A DNA stretch of 64,000 nt from Rhodopirellula halodulae (GTDB lineage: Bacteria; Planctomycetota; Planctomycetia; Pirellulales; Pirellulaceae): positions 2,307,372-2,371,371 of the forward strand of contig NZ_JAJKFV010000029.1 in assembly GCF_020966775.1 (NCBI RefSeq). The letters run 5' to 3'. Shown here piece by piece: positions 35,201 through 43,109 of this stretch. A program made the position numbers and the translations under genes. Positions within the stretch are counted from its first letter, which is position 1, and each line of letters opens with the position of its first letter. The notes under the pieces are model-generated. The model saw nothing but the letters and a program-made list of their open reading frames with translations. It ran no database searches and was not told where the DNA came from.

Positions 35201-38200
35201 CAACCTGTTGCCGATGTCGCTGCGAGAGATCGTGCTTCATGGCGTGAACACCGACATTGACGTCGATGGTGACGGTTCACCGGATGGTTATCGAGTCACC
35301 GGTCCGGCGGCAGCGGGAACGCTTTCTGCAGTCGGCGGGACATTGACCATTGCGAACTCGACCATCACCGGGAACACGGCCTCGGGCAACGGCGGCGGAA
35401 TCGCGAATGAAAGCGGCCGCGTTACGATTACCGATTCGACGATTTCGCAGAACGTCAGCGGTGGCGATGAACTGGGCGAAGGTGGCGGAGGGATCTTCAA
35501 CGATGGCGGTACGGTCACGCTGACCGATACTGATGTATTTGAAAACACCGCGATCGTTGGACTTGGTAACGGCGGCGGCATTTTGAACAACTCGGGCGGT
35601 TTCTTGGTCGTTCGAAGCGGTTCGATTTCGGACAACGATGCGGCGCGAGCTGGCGGTGGCGTTGAGAACGCTGGTGAAGCGACGTTCTTTGAAGTCGAAA
35701 TGGATAGCAATGACACCGGGATCAATGGAGGCGCGCTACATACCTCGGGACCGTGGACCGCGAATTTCATTGATTCGGTGATCACGAACAACACGGCCGG
35801 AGCGGAGGGCGGCGGTGTTTGGAATAGCGACACCGGTGAGATGACATTGGTGGGTACAAGGGTGACCGGCAATACCGCCAGCGGCGATGAAGCGGATCAA
35901 GGCGGCGGCGGAGTGTTCAACGATGGTGGCGTGTTGATGATCACGACCTCGACGATCAGTGACAACGTCGCCGATGGAGTGTCGGGCAGTGGCGGTGGTG
36001 TGCTGAATACCGGCACGTTGACGGTGTCAGACTCAACGATCAGCGGCAACGTTGCCAATCGTGCTGGTGGTGGGATCGAAGCGACCGCGGGAACGACAAC
36101 AACACTCACAAATGTTGCATTGAATCTCAACAACGTCGGAATCAGTCCTGCCGCGGCGGCTCCAGGTAACGGCGGTGGTTTGCACATCACCGGCGATGGT
36201 GATGTGACGATCACGGGCGGCACGGTCAACAGCAACGTGGCGGCATCCGAGGGCGGTGGTCTTTGGAATGGCAGCGGTGTGATGTCCGTGACCGGCACAA
36301 CGATCGATGGCAACGTGGCCAGTGGCGACGATGCTGACAACGGTGGTGGTGGCGTCTTCAATGTTGCTGGGACGGTGAACATCACTGACTCGACGGTCAC
36401 CGGAAACGTCGCGGATGGTGCGTCCGGCAGCGGCGGCGGGATTTTGAACCAAGGCACTTTGGTCGTGTCCGGTGGTTCGATCAGTGAGAACGTCGCCAAC
36501 CGTGCTGGTGGCGGGATCGAAGCGACCGGTGGAACGTCAACGACGCTGACCAATGTGTTGATGGATCAGAACGTGGCCGGACCGGATGGCACGGCGGCAC
36601 CGGGTAACGGTGGTGCGTTGCACATCAGCGGCGATGGTGACGCGATAATCACCGGCGGCACGGTCAGCAACAACGTGGCGGCTCGCGAGGGCGGTGGCTT
36701 GTGGAACAACACCGGTGTGATGACCGTCAGTGGCACGACTTTGATTGGCAACATCGCCTCGGGTGATGCGGCCGATGACGGTGGTGGCGGTATCTTCAAC
36801 AACGGTGGAACGTTGACGGTGTCTGATGCGACGCTGTCAGGCAACGCGGCGGACGGAACGCTTGGTAGTGGCGGAGCGATCTTCAGCATTGATGGCGATG
36901 TGACGATCAATTCGTCTCAGATTGGCGGTCCGCTTGGTTCCGACGGGAACACCGCGAATCGTGCCGGTGGCGGCATCGAAGTGGTGGAAGGCAGCGTGAC
37001 GTTGAACCTTGGGACGGACGTCTCCAACAACTTCGCCGGGATCAACGGTGGTGGTATGCACTCGACCGGTGCAGCGGAAGTGATCTCGAATTTTTCGATC
37101 TTCGGTAGCAACGTTGCGGCCAGCGAAGGTGGTGGACTATGGAACTCTGCCACTGGAACGATGACGATCAACGGTGGAGCGATCTCCTCCAACGTCGCCA
37201 GCGGTGATGCTGCTGACAACGGTGGAGGTGGCTTGTTCAACGATGGTGGTGTGATGAATGTCGCCGACGCGGTGATCGGCTTCAACGTGGCCGATGGTGC
37301 GTCCGGAAGCGGCGGTGGAATCCTGAATGATGGCGGAACGCTGACGATCAGCGGCAACACCACGATCTCGGAGAACCGAGCCAATCGTGCTGGTGGTGGT
37401 ATCGAAGCCACCGGCGGATCGACGAGCACTTTGACGGGTGTGTCGTTGGACTCGAACAACGTCGGGATCAGTCCCGCGGTTGCATCACCCGGCAATGGCG
37501 GTGGTTTGCACATCACGGGCGATGGTGATGTGACGATCACGGGCGGCACGGTCAGCAACAACGTGGCGGCATCCGAGGGCGGTGGTCTTTGGAACGGCAG
37601 CGGTGTGATGACGGTGACCGGCACGACGATCGATGGCAACGTTGCCAGTGGCGACGATGCTGACAACGGTGGTGGTGGGATCTTCAATGTTGCTGGGACT
37701 TTGGTCGTGCAAGATTCGACCATCCAAAACAACGTCGCTGATGGTGCAGCCGGAAGCGGCGGTGGGATCTTCAATGCGGGGACCGCCACCATCACTGGCA
37801 CTGAGATCACAGAAAACACTGCGAATCGTGCTGGCGGTGGTTTGGAGGTCATCGACGGGACGACGACCACGATTTCGGCCAGCTTACTGGTGGACAACGT
37901 TGCTGGCCCGGATGGTTCAGCATCTCCCGGCAATGGTGGTGCACTTCATATCTCCGGCGGTGGTGAGGTGACGATTGTCGACACCTTGGTCGAAGGGAAC
38001 ACGGCGGCCAGCGAAGGAGGTGGTTTGTGGAATAGCAGCACCGGAACGTTGGTCGTCGAACGTTCAACGGTCTCAAACAACTTCTCTGTCGACGGAGGCG
38101 GTGTCTTCCAAGACGGCGACGCGGGGATTCTCGAACTGATCAATTCGACAATCGCGATGAACGCTGCGTCGAATGACGGTGGCGGGCTTCTCACCGAAGG

Positions 38201-39725
38201 CGGCAGCGTTGATTTGATCAGCGTCACCATTGCGGACAACGATGCCGCGACAGGTGGAGGCATGAAGGCTGACAGCGGTACCGTTTCGGTGATCAACTCC
38301 ATTGTTTCCCGCAACACGGCCACGACTGATTCAGACGTGTCGGGGGCGTATCAGGACGATGGAAATAACTTGGTTGGGACGGAAGCGGGACTGGGAACGC
38401 TCGGTGACAACGGTGGCCCCACCCCAACAATTGCTTTGATTCCAGGCAGTCCCGCTTTGGACGCGGGTATTCTCGCGGGATTGAGCGTCGACCAGCGAGG
38501 CGTCAGTCGACCGCAGGGAACGGGGGGCGACATTGGCGCGTTCGAGTCCGGATTGTCGGCTCCTGTGGCGGCTTCTTTGTCGATCGCGGCGGACGATGCG
38601 GCGATCGCAGAAGGCGATTCAGGCAACACGTCGTTCACCTTCACCGTGACTCGCAGTGACAACACGGCGGGAGCGATCTCTGCCAACTATTCCGTGATTG
38701 GTAGCGGGGAAAATTCCGCGGACGCGAGCGATTTCGGGGGCAGTTTCCCAAGCGGCGTTGTGAGCTTTGAAGACGGTCAATCGGTCGCGACAATCACGGT
38801 GAACGTGAGCGGAGACGAGACAGTCGAACCGAATGAATCGTTCACGGTAACGCTTGACTCGGCAAGTGACGGGGCTGTCATCGAGCAAGCTTCCGCCGTG
38901 GGCACGATCTTGAATGATGACATCAACGCGGTGGAGACCAGGATTCTGATTCCAGAGTTTGTGGCTCGACCTCACCTGCTGATTGGCGATGGGGTTCCAA
39001 CCGCGATCATCTTCCAGGCTTTGAGTAGCACGACGGTGACCGTGACCCCGGTCGCTCAGGCGAGCGTGAGTGAATCGGTGCGGATCGTGGATGCGGACAC
39101 TGTGACGATCAGTTCTTATCAGAACGGTGTTGCCACCGCCGATTTGGAAGCTGGCGAGTTGTACGCGGTGATCTTTGGTTCGCTGAGCACCGATCGGATC
39201 TATTCCATCCGTTCGTCCGCGGGTGTGGATTCGCTCACCAACCGAGCTGCGACAAACATTTTGCAACCGACCGACACCTCGGCCGACGGAGAAACCACCG
39301 CACTGGATGCCTTGATGGTGATTAATGAATTGAATCGCATGAGCGATGCCGGTGGTGAACCCTTGCTGGGTAGTTTCGTCGATGTCAACCGCGATGAGAA
39401 CGTCACCGCGTTGGATGCGTTGTTGGTAATCAATCACCTGAATCGCACGCAAGCCGTAGGCAACGCGGAAGGTGAGGCGATCGCTCCGCAAGCCTCGTTT
39501 GTTGGCAATCCTGATCGCGGCCTAACCGACGACGATGTCGATCAGGTCTTCGCCGATCAGCCGACAATGGGGGTCGGTGAAAATGTTGATTTGGTGCCCG
39601 TCGCGGATACGGTCTCCATGCCTGCTCAGGCCGCAGTTGTCGATGAAGTGATGGACGACTTGGGCGACGACGAAGCCTTGCCGCTTGTTCTCGAGGTTGA
39701 GCTTTTGGCGGGTTTGACGTTCTAA
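32298..39725 (+). CDS. Giant exported beta-helix repeat protein with CHRD, Calx-beta and dockerin domains
   Basis: 2475 residues. The N-terminus (RRSSKRRRTRLSSLLGERLEERRVLAA) is the planctomycete export motif of giant surface proteins. A CSLREA-like segment follows (VSLREAIQAAN). Then about 30 units of a Gly/Asn/Thr-rich polymorphic-membrane-protein repeat (pattern GGGIxNxGTLTVxxSTISGNxA) form a right-handed parallel beta-helix. A CHRD domain interrupts the repeats at about 804-1005 (HIQHIHGRF). After the helix come a Calx-beta domain (about 2094-2210, ending AVGTILNDD), a spacer, and a dockerin type I pair (about 2318-2385, DTSADGETTALDALMVINELN and a second DVNRDENVTALDALLVINHLN). It is probably a cell-surface or secreted adhesin or matrix protein. 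Long stretches of the gene are near-identical duplicates. Confidence 0.92.
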   Translation: MFHFRSIGSRDNQPTDQEVSSRGRDERFHTRKQHRRSSKRRRTRLSSLLGERLEERRVLAAYVVDTAMDVVAEDGMVSLREAIQAANSNAAVNADTIAGEPTATAVDRITFAEGLSSITLSGELSITESIEIALGDASSQIISGDDASRIFSIDTSGVDPIDVDLSGLTLQDGLAESGGAIYLGPGHSLSMTNMTLSDNVATGAAADQGGGAIFIDGGTATITDSTITGNVANGASGSGGGILNQGTLVVSGGSISENVANRAGGGIEATGGTSTTLTNVLMDQNVAGPDGTAAPGNGGALHISGDGDATITGGTVSNNVAAREGGGLWNNTGAMTVSGTTLIGNIASGDAADDGGGGIFNNGGTLTVSDATLSGNAADGTLGSGGAIFSIDGDVTINSSQIGGPLGSDGNTANRAGGGIEVVEGSVTLNLGTDVSNNFAGINGGGLHSTGAAEVISNFSIFGSNVAASEGGGLWNSATGTMTINGGAISSNTASGDAADNGGGGLFNDGGVMNVANAVIGFNVADGASGSGGGILNDGGTLTITGNTTISENRANRAGGGIEATGGSTSTLTGVSLDSNNVGISPAVASPGNGGGLHITGDGDVTITGGTVNNNVAASEGGGLWNGSGVMTVTGTTIDGNVASGDDADNGGGGIFNVAGTVNITDSTVTGNVADGASGSGGGILNQGTLVVSGGSISENLANRAGGGIEATGGTSTTLTNVLMDQNVAGPDGTAAPGNGGALHITGDGVVELFGGTVSGNVAAAEGGGLWNSVSGSLSLDGTEVSGNSAPIGGGVFNDSGVDLTTQTFTTTLSELNDSGVAGTARVTVDTSDPDNPSVTVSIQASGLVPNQPHIQHIHGRFASDLDSTGTIDGPFVGDGGSSIDSRTPDLGDDTNGDGFVTVGEGLAGYGNVLLNLSSPRAPVPIEGNSPLADFDLADFPTAPDGTIDFSETYVFDLSDSDQARQYNNLLPMSLREIVLHGVNTDIDVDGDGSPDGYRVTGPAAAGTLSAVGGTLTIANSTITGNTASGNGGGIANESGRVTITDSTISQNVSGGDELGEGGGGIFNDGGTVTLTDTDVFENTAIVGLGNGGGILNNSGGFLVVRSGSISDNDAARAGGGVENAGEATFFEVEMDSNDTGINGGALHTSGPWTANFIDSVITNNTAGAEGGGVWNSDTGEMTLVGTRVTGNTASGDEADQGGGGVFNDGGVLMITTSTISDNVADGVSGSGGGVLNTGTLTVSDSTISGNVANRAGGGIEATAGTTTTLTNVALNLNNVGISPAAAAPGNGGGLHITGDGDVTITGGTVNSNVAASEGGGLWNGSGVMSVTGTTIDGNVASGDDADNGGGGVFNVAGTVNITDSTVTGNVADGASGSGGGILNQGTLVVSGGSISENVANRAGGGIEATGGTSTTLTNVLMDQNVAGPDGTAAPGNGGALHISGDGDAIITGGTVSNNVAAREGGGLWNNTGVMTVSGTTLIGNIASGDAADDGGGGIFNNGGTLTVSDATLSGNAADGTLGSGGAIFSIDGDVTINSSQIGGPLGSDGNTANRAGGGIEVVEGSVTLNLGTDVSNNFAGINGGGMHSTGAAEVISNFSIFGSNVAASEGGGLWNSATGTMTINGGAISSNVASGDAADNGGGGLFNDGGVMNVADAVIGFNVADGASGSGGGILNDGGTLTISGNTTISENRANRAGGGIEATGGSTSTLTGVSLDSNNVGISPAVASPGNGGGLHITGDGDVTITGGTVSNNVAASEGGGLWNGSGVMTVTGTTIDGNVASGDDADNGGGGIFNVAGTLVVQDSTIQNNVADGAAGSGGGIFNAGTATITGTEITENTANRAGGGLEVIDGTTTTISASLLVDNVAGPDGSASPGNGGALHISGGGEVTIVDTLVEGNTAASEGGGLWNSSTGTLVVERSTVSNNFSVDGGGVFQDGDAGILELINSTIAMNAASNDGGGLLTEGGSVDLISVTIADNDAATGGGMKADSGTVSVINSIVSRNTATTDSDVSGAYQDDGNNLVGTEAGLGTLGDNGGPTPTIALIPGSPALDAGILAGLSVDQRGVSRPQGTGGDIGAFESGLSAPVAASLSIAADDAAIAEGDSGNTSFTFTVTRSDNTAGAISANYSVIGSGENSADASDFGGSFPSGVVSFEDGQSVATITVNVSGDETVEPNESFTVTLDSASDGAVIEQASAVGTILNDDINAVETRILIPEFVARPHLLIGDGVPTAIIFQALSSTTVTVTPVAQASVSESVRIVDADTVTISSYQNGVATADLEAGELYAVIFGSLSTDRIYSIRSSAGVDSLTNRAATNILQPTDTSADGETTALDALMVINELNRMSDAGGEPLLGSFVDVNRDENVTALDALLVINHLNRTQAVGNAEGEAIAPQASFVGNPDRGLTDDDVDQVFADQPTMGVGENVDLVPVADTVSMPAQAAVVDEVMDDLGDDEALPLVLEVELLAGLTF
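32961..34279 (+). repeat. Internal duplication A, copy 1
   Basis: About 1.3 kb inside the giant gene is repeated almost exactly 3420 bases downstream (copy 2 at 36381-37699), in frame (1140 codons). Comparing 33481-33720 with 36901-37140, I count five differences in 240 bases. Confidence 0.88.
34075..34542 (+). repeat. Internal duplication B, copy 1
   Basis: About 470 bases repeated 2094 bases downstream (36169-36636), again in frame (698 codons). It overlaps the end of duplication A, so the array holds nested copies. Confidence 0.8.
36169..36636 (+). repeat. Internal duplication B, copy 2
   Basis: Second copy of 34075-34542 at a fixed offset of 2094 bases. The 3' part coincides with the start of duplication A copy 2 and also resembles 32980-33210, giving three related copies of the shared unit. 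Confidence 0.8.
36381..37699 (+). repeat. Internal duplication A, copy 2
   Basis: Second copy of the block at 32961-34279, at a fixed in-frame offset of 3420 bases. Similarity drops sharply at the 3' end (after TGCTGGGAC at 37691-37699), which marks a recombination junction. Confidence 0.88.
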
Positions 39726-39746
39726 CGACCAGCGGTCATCTGTTTC

Positions 39747-39795
39747 CGATCGCGACACGGTCTTGAACGAGGCCGTGTGGTTCGGATCGCTTTTT
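39747..39795 (+). terminator. Probable terminator of the giant gene
   Basis: ACACGG (39755-39760) pairs with CCGTGT (39773-39778), flanked by a weaker CGATC/GATCG outer pair and followed by TTTTT (39791-39795). It lies 20-70 bases after the stop of the giant gene. Confidence 0.6.
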
Positions 39796-39844
39796 GATTG
39801 CAGCGACGGTGGTTGTCGGTACGGCGAACGACGTCGCCTGATGA

Positions 39845-39863
39845 AACAGTTGAGACAACTGTT
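39845..39863. repeat. Palindrome 1 of a related pair
   Basis: Perfect 8-bp inverted repeat AACAGTTG, spacer AGA, CAACTGTT, followed by CT. Its arms differ from those of the palindrome 70 bases downstream at one position per arm. It could be a protein-binding site or a transcript-end hairpin. Confidence 0.65.
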
Positions 39864-39912
39864 CTACAATAGGGCAGTTGCGGCAAATGTTTGACGCTGG
39901 TGAGTTGAGAGT

Positions 39913-39936
39913 AGAACAATTGTCCCCAATTGTTCT
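39913..39936. repeat. Palindrome 2 of a related pair
   Basis: Perfect 10-bp inverted repeat AGAACAATTG, spacer TCCC, CAATTGTTCT. Its core AACAATTG/CAATTGTT matches the first palindrome (consensus AACARTTG, 3-4 bases, CAAYTGTT). No T run follows on either strand. Confidence 0.7.
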
Positions 39937-40057
39937 GCGTGTGGAGAGAACTTCGCGGGCGATGTCTTCGCCAGCTCAAGTTGGCCGTCGTCTGCGGCTG
40001 AGTAACGTGTCGCCGGCGAAGTCGCGTTGGTTCGTTTCTTCCCACGCGTCGCGAAAA

Positions 40058-42094
40058 TTAGCCCAATAGCGACAGCACATTTCTTGGGTTTTGATTCGCC
40101 AACGACAGAACATTGGTTCCGGATTGCACCAAGATCTGGGCTCGTGTGAGGTTGGCGGATTCTTGAGCGAAGTCGGCGTCGCGGATGGAGCTTTCCGCTT
40201 CTTGCAAATTGGCTTTGGTTTCGTTCAGCGAAATGAGGCTGCTTTCCAGCGTCGTGCTTTGAAACGATCCGAGTCGCCCTCGCATGCCGACGACTTTGCC
40301 GATGACTTCGTCGATCACCTCGATCGCGCCTCGCGGATCATTCTCGAGCGATTTGGCTTGTCCACTACCGAGTTCATATAGCCGGCCAGATGATCCGCCA
40401 AGTTGTCCGGTGGAAACGCTGCTGATCCCCAGCGTCGCGCGTTGGGTGCTGCTGACATCGGGGCCGATTTGGAAAGTGGCTCCCCCGCCGCTGATGCGAA
40501 AACTGAAATTGCTGCTACTGCCCTCTTCGACGGTCAAAGACAAATCGAGGGACGCGGTGTTGATGGAGAAGTGGTTGCCTTTGCCGCCCGCCTCGACCCC
40601 GTTGACTGTGGCTTGGATATCCGTTCCTTGCGCACGGGAAACGTTCAAATCATCTTCGAATTTCCCGTTTGCCCCTTCGCTTATCACGTCGACTTCAACC
40701 AACGCTTCGCTGCCGTAGTCTTCGCTGGAGAAGGTCAGCCCGTTATCCGTGCTGGCGACAACGCCGGTCGAATCACTGACCAAATTGACTGCTGCGGCGA
40801 TCTGCAGATTGGTCGTACCAGATGAAAACTGAAACGTTTCGCTTCCTGAGCTGCCTTTCAACTCAAACACCAGATCATCATGAAGGGCGGGTTCAAAGTT
40901 GCTGTTGATGGAGTTGAAGTCATCAGCGGTCAAATCAAGTCGTTGTGCCACGCCACTGGCTTCGTTGCCTTCGGAATCGTAGACGGTGGCTTCCAGCTCA
41001 ACCCCATCGCCGAAACTGGAGAGGTCATTGATGCGTTGAGCGATGTTCAAGAAGGCTTTTTCTTCTTCGTCGGTTCCCAGGTCAACAGTGACGGTGTTGG
41101 TTTGTTCGTCGTAGCTGACCGCCGTCGCGGCCTGGTCAGAATCTGTGTACTGAATCGCAATGTTGCCGCCGTCGCTGCGGCTGACTTCGAGGCTTTTATG
41201 AACTGCTTTGGGAGTGACGGTTTGTTGCGTGAACTGGTAGGTGAGACCAACCGCTTCAGCTTCGATGCCCGGAAGACTGTTGATTGCCGAAGCACTCAGG
41301 GAAATTGAGTGAGGGTGGTCGAATGAGTCGTAGGTCAGCAGCAGATCGCCGTCGGTGATCGAGGCCGCCGGAAAATTGTTGAAGTTGCCGTCGTCAACGA
41401 AGCTGACTGTGTCGAATTCGCCCGTGATCCAAATGCCGCTGGTGGGAGAAACGGCATGGTAATACTTGTTGACCGCCAACTCGGTGCTCGCGGCTGCGTT
41501 CGCATTCAGTGGCGGGTCAAAAGCGGCGCCGCCTAGATCAACGCTGGCTTGGCTCGCGGCAGATTGCACATTGACTTCCACATCGAGGTTGCCGGTGGCC
41601 CCGAGGTTTGCCTGCTCAATCGTGAAATCTTTCACGCCGGGAACGGAGCCGAGGTTACTGATGAAGTCCTGCGAACCGTCCAGCAGCTTGCGACCTTGAA
41701 AGGTGGTTGTTTGCGAGATGCGATTGATCGCTTCTAAAGACGAGTCAATTTGCAACTGATTGGCGGAAATTTCTTCTTTGGAGAGTCCGCCGGTGTTGGC
41801 CGCTTCGACGAACAAGCCGCGTACTTCGCTGAGTAGATTGCTGACTTGCCCCAATGCATTGTCGGCGGTGCTGATGATTTGGCTTGCACGCGTCGTGTTG
41901 CTGATCGCTTTTGTCAGTCCCGTGATTTCGCTGCGAAGGGCTTCACTGGCCAGCAACCCGGCCGGATCATCGGAACCCGCGTTGATCCGTAAACCCGTCG
42001 ACAATCGCGTCAACGATTGTTGCAGATCCGTGTTGCTGCTCTGCAGTCGGTTTTGAGCAACCAACGAAGAGACGTTCGTGTTGATGCGGGTCAT
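40058..42094 (-). CDS. fliC: Flagellin with a large central domain
   Basis: Flagellin, 678 residues. The N-terminal D0/D1 region starts MTRINTNVSSLVAQNRL, with LSTGLRINAGSDDPAGLLASEALRS; the C-terminal D1/D0 region ends SIRDADFAQESANLTRAQILVQ and LSLANQNPRNVLSLLG. The middle (about 170-580) is variable and long, so the filament surface carries an unusually big domain for a bacterial flagellin. It has two or three repeat-like segments of serine- and acidic-rich sequence. ATG 42094 is the normal flagellin start (TRINTN); upstream in-frame codons are not flagellin-like. No other flagellar gene is in the window. Confidence 0.94.
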   Translation of the reverse strand: MTRINTNVSSLVAQNRLQSSNTDLQQSLTRLSTGLRINAGSDDPAGLLASEALRSEITGLTKAISNTTRASQIISTADNALGQVSNLLSEVRGLFVEAANTGGLSKEEISANQLQIDSSLEAINRISQTTTFQGRKLLDGSQDFISNLGSVPGVKDFTIEQANLGATGNLDVEVNVQSAASQASVDLGGAAFDPPLNANAAASTELAVNKYYHAVSPTSGIWITGEFDTVSFVDDGNFNNFPAASITDGDLLLTYDSFDHPHSISLSASAINSLPGIEAEAVGLTYQFTQQTVTPKAVHKSLEVSRSDGGNIAIQYTDSDQAATAVSYDEQTNTVTVDLGTDEEEKAFLNIAQRINDLSSFGDGVELEATVYDSEGNEASGVAQRLDLTADDFNSINSNFEPALHDDLVFELKGSSGSETFQFSSGTTNLQIAAAVNLVSDSTGVVASTDNGLTFSSEDYGSEALVEVDVISEGANGKFEDDLNVSRAQGTDIQATVNGVEAGGKGNHFSINTASLDLSLTVEEGSSSNFSFRISGGGATFQIGPDVSSTQRATLGISSVSTGQLGGSSGRLYELGSGQAKSLENDPRGAIEVIDEVIGKVVGMRGRLGSFQSTTLESSLISLNETKANLQEAESSIRDADFAQESANLTRAQILVQSGTNVLSLANQNPRNVLSLLG

Positions 42095-42428
42095 GGCAGC
42101 AGGGGCAATGCAAGCCAGAGAACATGAGTTGGACAAATCGAGGTGAGCTCAACCATGACACCTTTTCGGACACACTCCGCTCCCTACAACGCTCGCGTTG
42201 GATCAATTTGATCTCGAAAGGTTTTGCCCACCTATCGCAATCATCACAGCCCAAACAAATGGACGATCAAACCACCACGAGGTTCGACAGAAGTTCCCAC
42301 ACGACGTTGCGAACTGTAGCTTATTGATTGGCACTGACGGAGGGGGCAGTTGTGTTTTGGCGGAGCCGAAGGCGCACAAAAAAAGCCGCGTCAACTGACG
42401 CGGCTCTCTTTCGGATTCCAAATCAAGC
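42095..42428. other. Intergenic region upstream of flagellin
   Basis: 334 bases between the flagellin start and the end of the next minus-strand gene. I looked for sigma-28 and sigma-54 elements and found no convincing match. The terminator at 42378-42405 is the only clear element. Confidence 0.4.
42378..42405 (-). terminator. Intrinsic terminator on the minus strand
   Basis: AGCCGCG (42384-42390) pairs with CGCGGCT (42399-42405), and TCA/TGA continue the symmetry into the loop; on the minus strand a T7 run follows (42384-42378). It terminates the DUF2383 gene before flagellin. Confidence 0.85.
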
Positions 42429-42899
42429 TCAGCTGGCTTTGTAAGCATCACGCAAATCGCGGATCTTATCGTGCCCGGCTTTCACCTTGGCGTACTGGGC
42501 GGTTAGCACATCATTCATCGCACTACCGGCGGTGTCCTTCAAGACATCCTCGTAGGCTTCCTTGATATGGTCTTCCCCACGTTCGGCTTCGATCAAGATC
42601 ACGGTGGCATCGCCTCCGTTCAGCTTGCCGCGAATGTTGATCCAGATGCGGTGCGTTTTGGCTGCGACGCTGCCGTCGTCCTCGGCTTCTTTTCCATTGA
42701 ACTCAACGTACTGCTGCAATTCGCTGGCCATGGCCGAACGTTCGTCACCAATCGAGCGGAACAGTGTTGAGAGACGTTCGTCTTTCAACTCTTCAGCGGA
42801 CTCGTGAAAACCGTTGTACGAATCAATGTTCGCACGAATCAGCTTTTGCAGCTTTGCGATGGTGGTTTCATTCAAATCAATTTTAGTTTCAACAGACAT
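42429..42899 (-). CDS. PA2169-type four-helix bundle protein (DUF2383)
   Basis: A 156-residue, mostly helical ferritin-like protein of the DUF2383/PA2169 family: KLQKLIRANIDSYNGFHESAEEL, LFRSIGDERSAMASELQQYV, and ERGEDHIKEAYEDVLKD with conserved Glu and His positions. Members may bind a metal, but the function is unknown; they are often found with stress genes. ATG 42899 is preceded by AAAGGA at a suitable distance. A terminator follows. It lies 210 bases downstream of the H-NOX kinase cluster and probably has its own promoter. Confidence 0.8.
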   Translation of the reverse strand: MSVETKIDLNETTIAKLQKLIRANIDSYNGFHESAEELKDERLSTLFRSIGDERSAMASELQQYVEFNGKEAEDDGSVAAKTHRIWINIRGKLNGGDATVILIEAERGEDHIKEAYEDVLKDTAGSAMNDVLTAQYAKVKAGHDKIRDLRDAYKAS

Positions 42900-43109
42900 T
42901 TCAAATCCTTTCAGGTAGATAGTTGGTTTCTCAATTCTCTCGAATTGGCTGATAGGAAAAGAAAGTCGCAATTGACGTGCCAAAGACTCGGTTGTCAGTC
43001 ACGCATTGCTTGCTTGGGACGCTTGGCAATCAGAACGTCGAGTTCAGGTGTCCGTGATGCATCACGCCGGTTGCTAGTCACGCAATTCGGAGTTTCTTCG
43101 GCCAGGCAT

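Larger units (their letters stand above)
39726..40057. other. Convergent intergenic region with hairpins
   Basis: 332 bases between the giant gene and the flagellin gene, whose stops face each other. It holds a terminator-like hairpin and two related palindromes (listed separately). Open frames here are not supported by composition or ribosome sites. Confidence 0.55.

Noticed and set aside
32961-37699. Regular repeats in the giant gene as a possible CRISPR or tandem-repeat array
   Set aside because: The repeats are protein-coding, in frame and of varying length with no constant spacer length, and no cas gene is present.
36917-37933. Long open frames on the minus strand inside the giant gene, e.g. 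36917-37933 and 33497-34459, rich in PPP
   Set aside because: They mirror the repeated GGN/ACN/AAC codons of the plus-strand gene and have no ribosome site or known motif; they recur in both copies of the duplication, as expected of an artefact.
39878-40069. Short plus-strand frame between the giant gene and flagellin
   Set aside because: It covers a palindrome and overlaps the flagellin end; composition is not gene-like.
42095-42377. A sigma-28 or sigma-54 promoter for flagellin
   Set aside because: Only weak partial matches (GCGATAGG without a properly spaced -35) were seen; not good enough to report.
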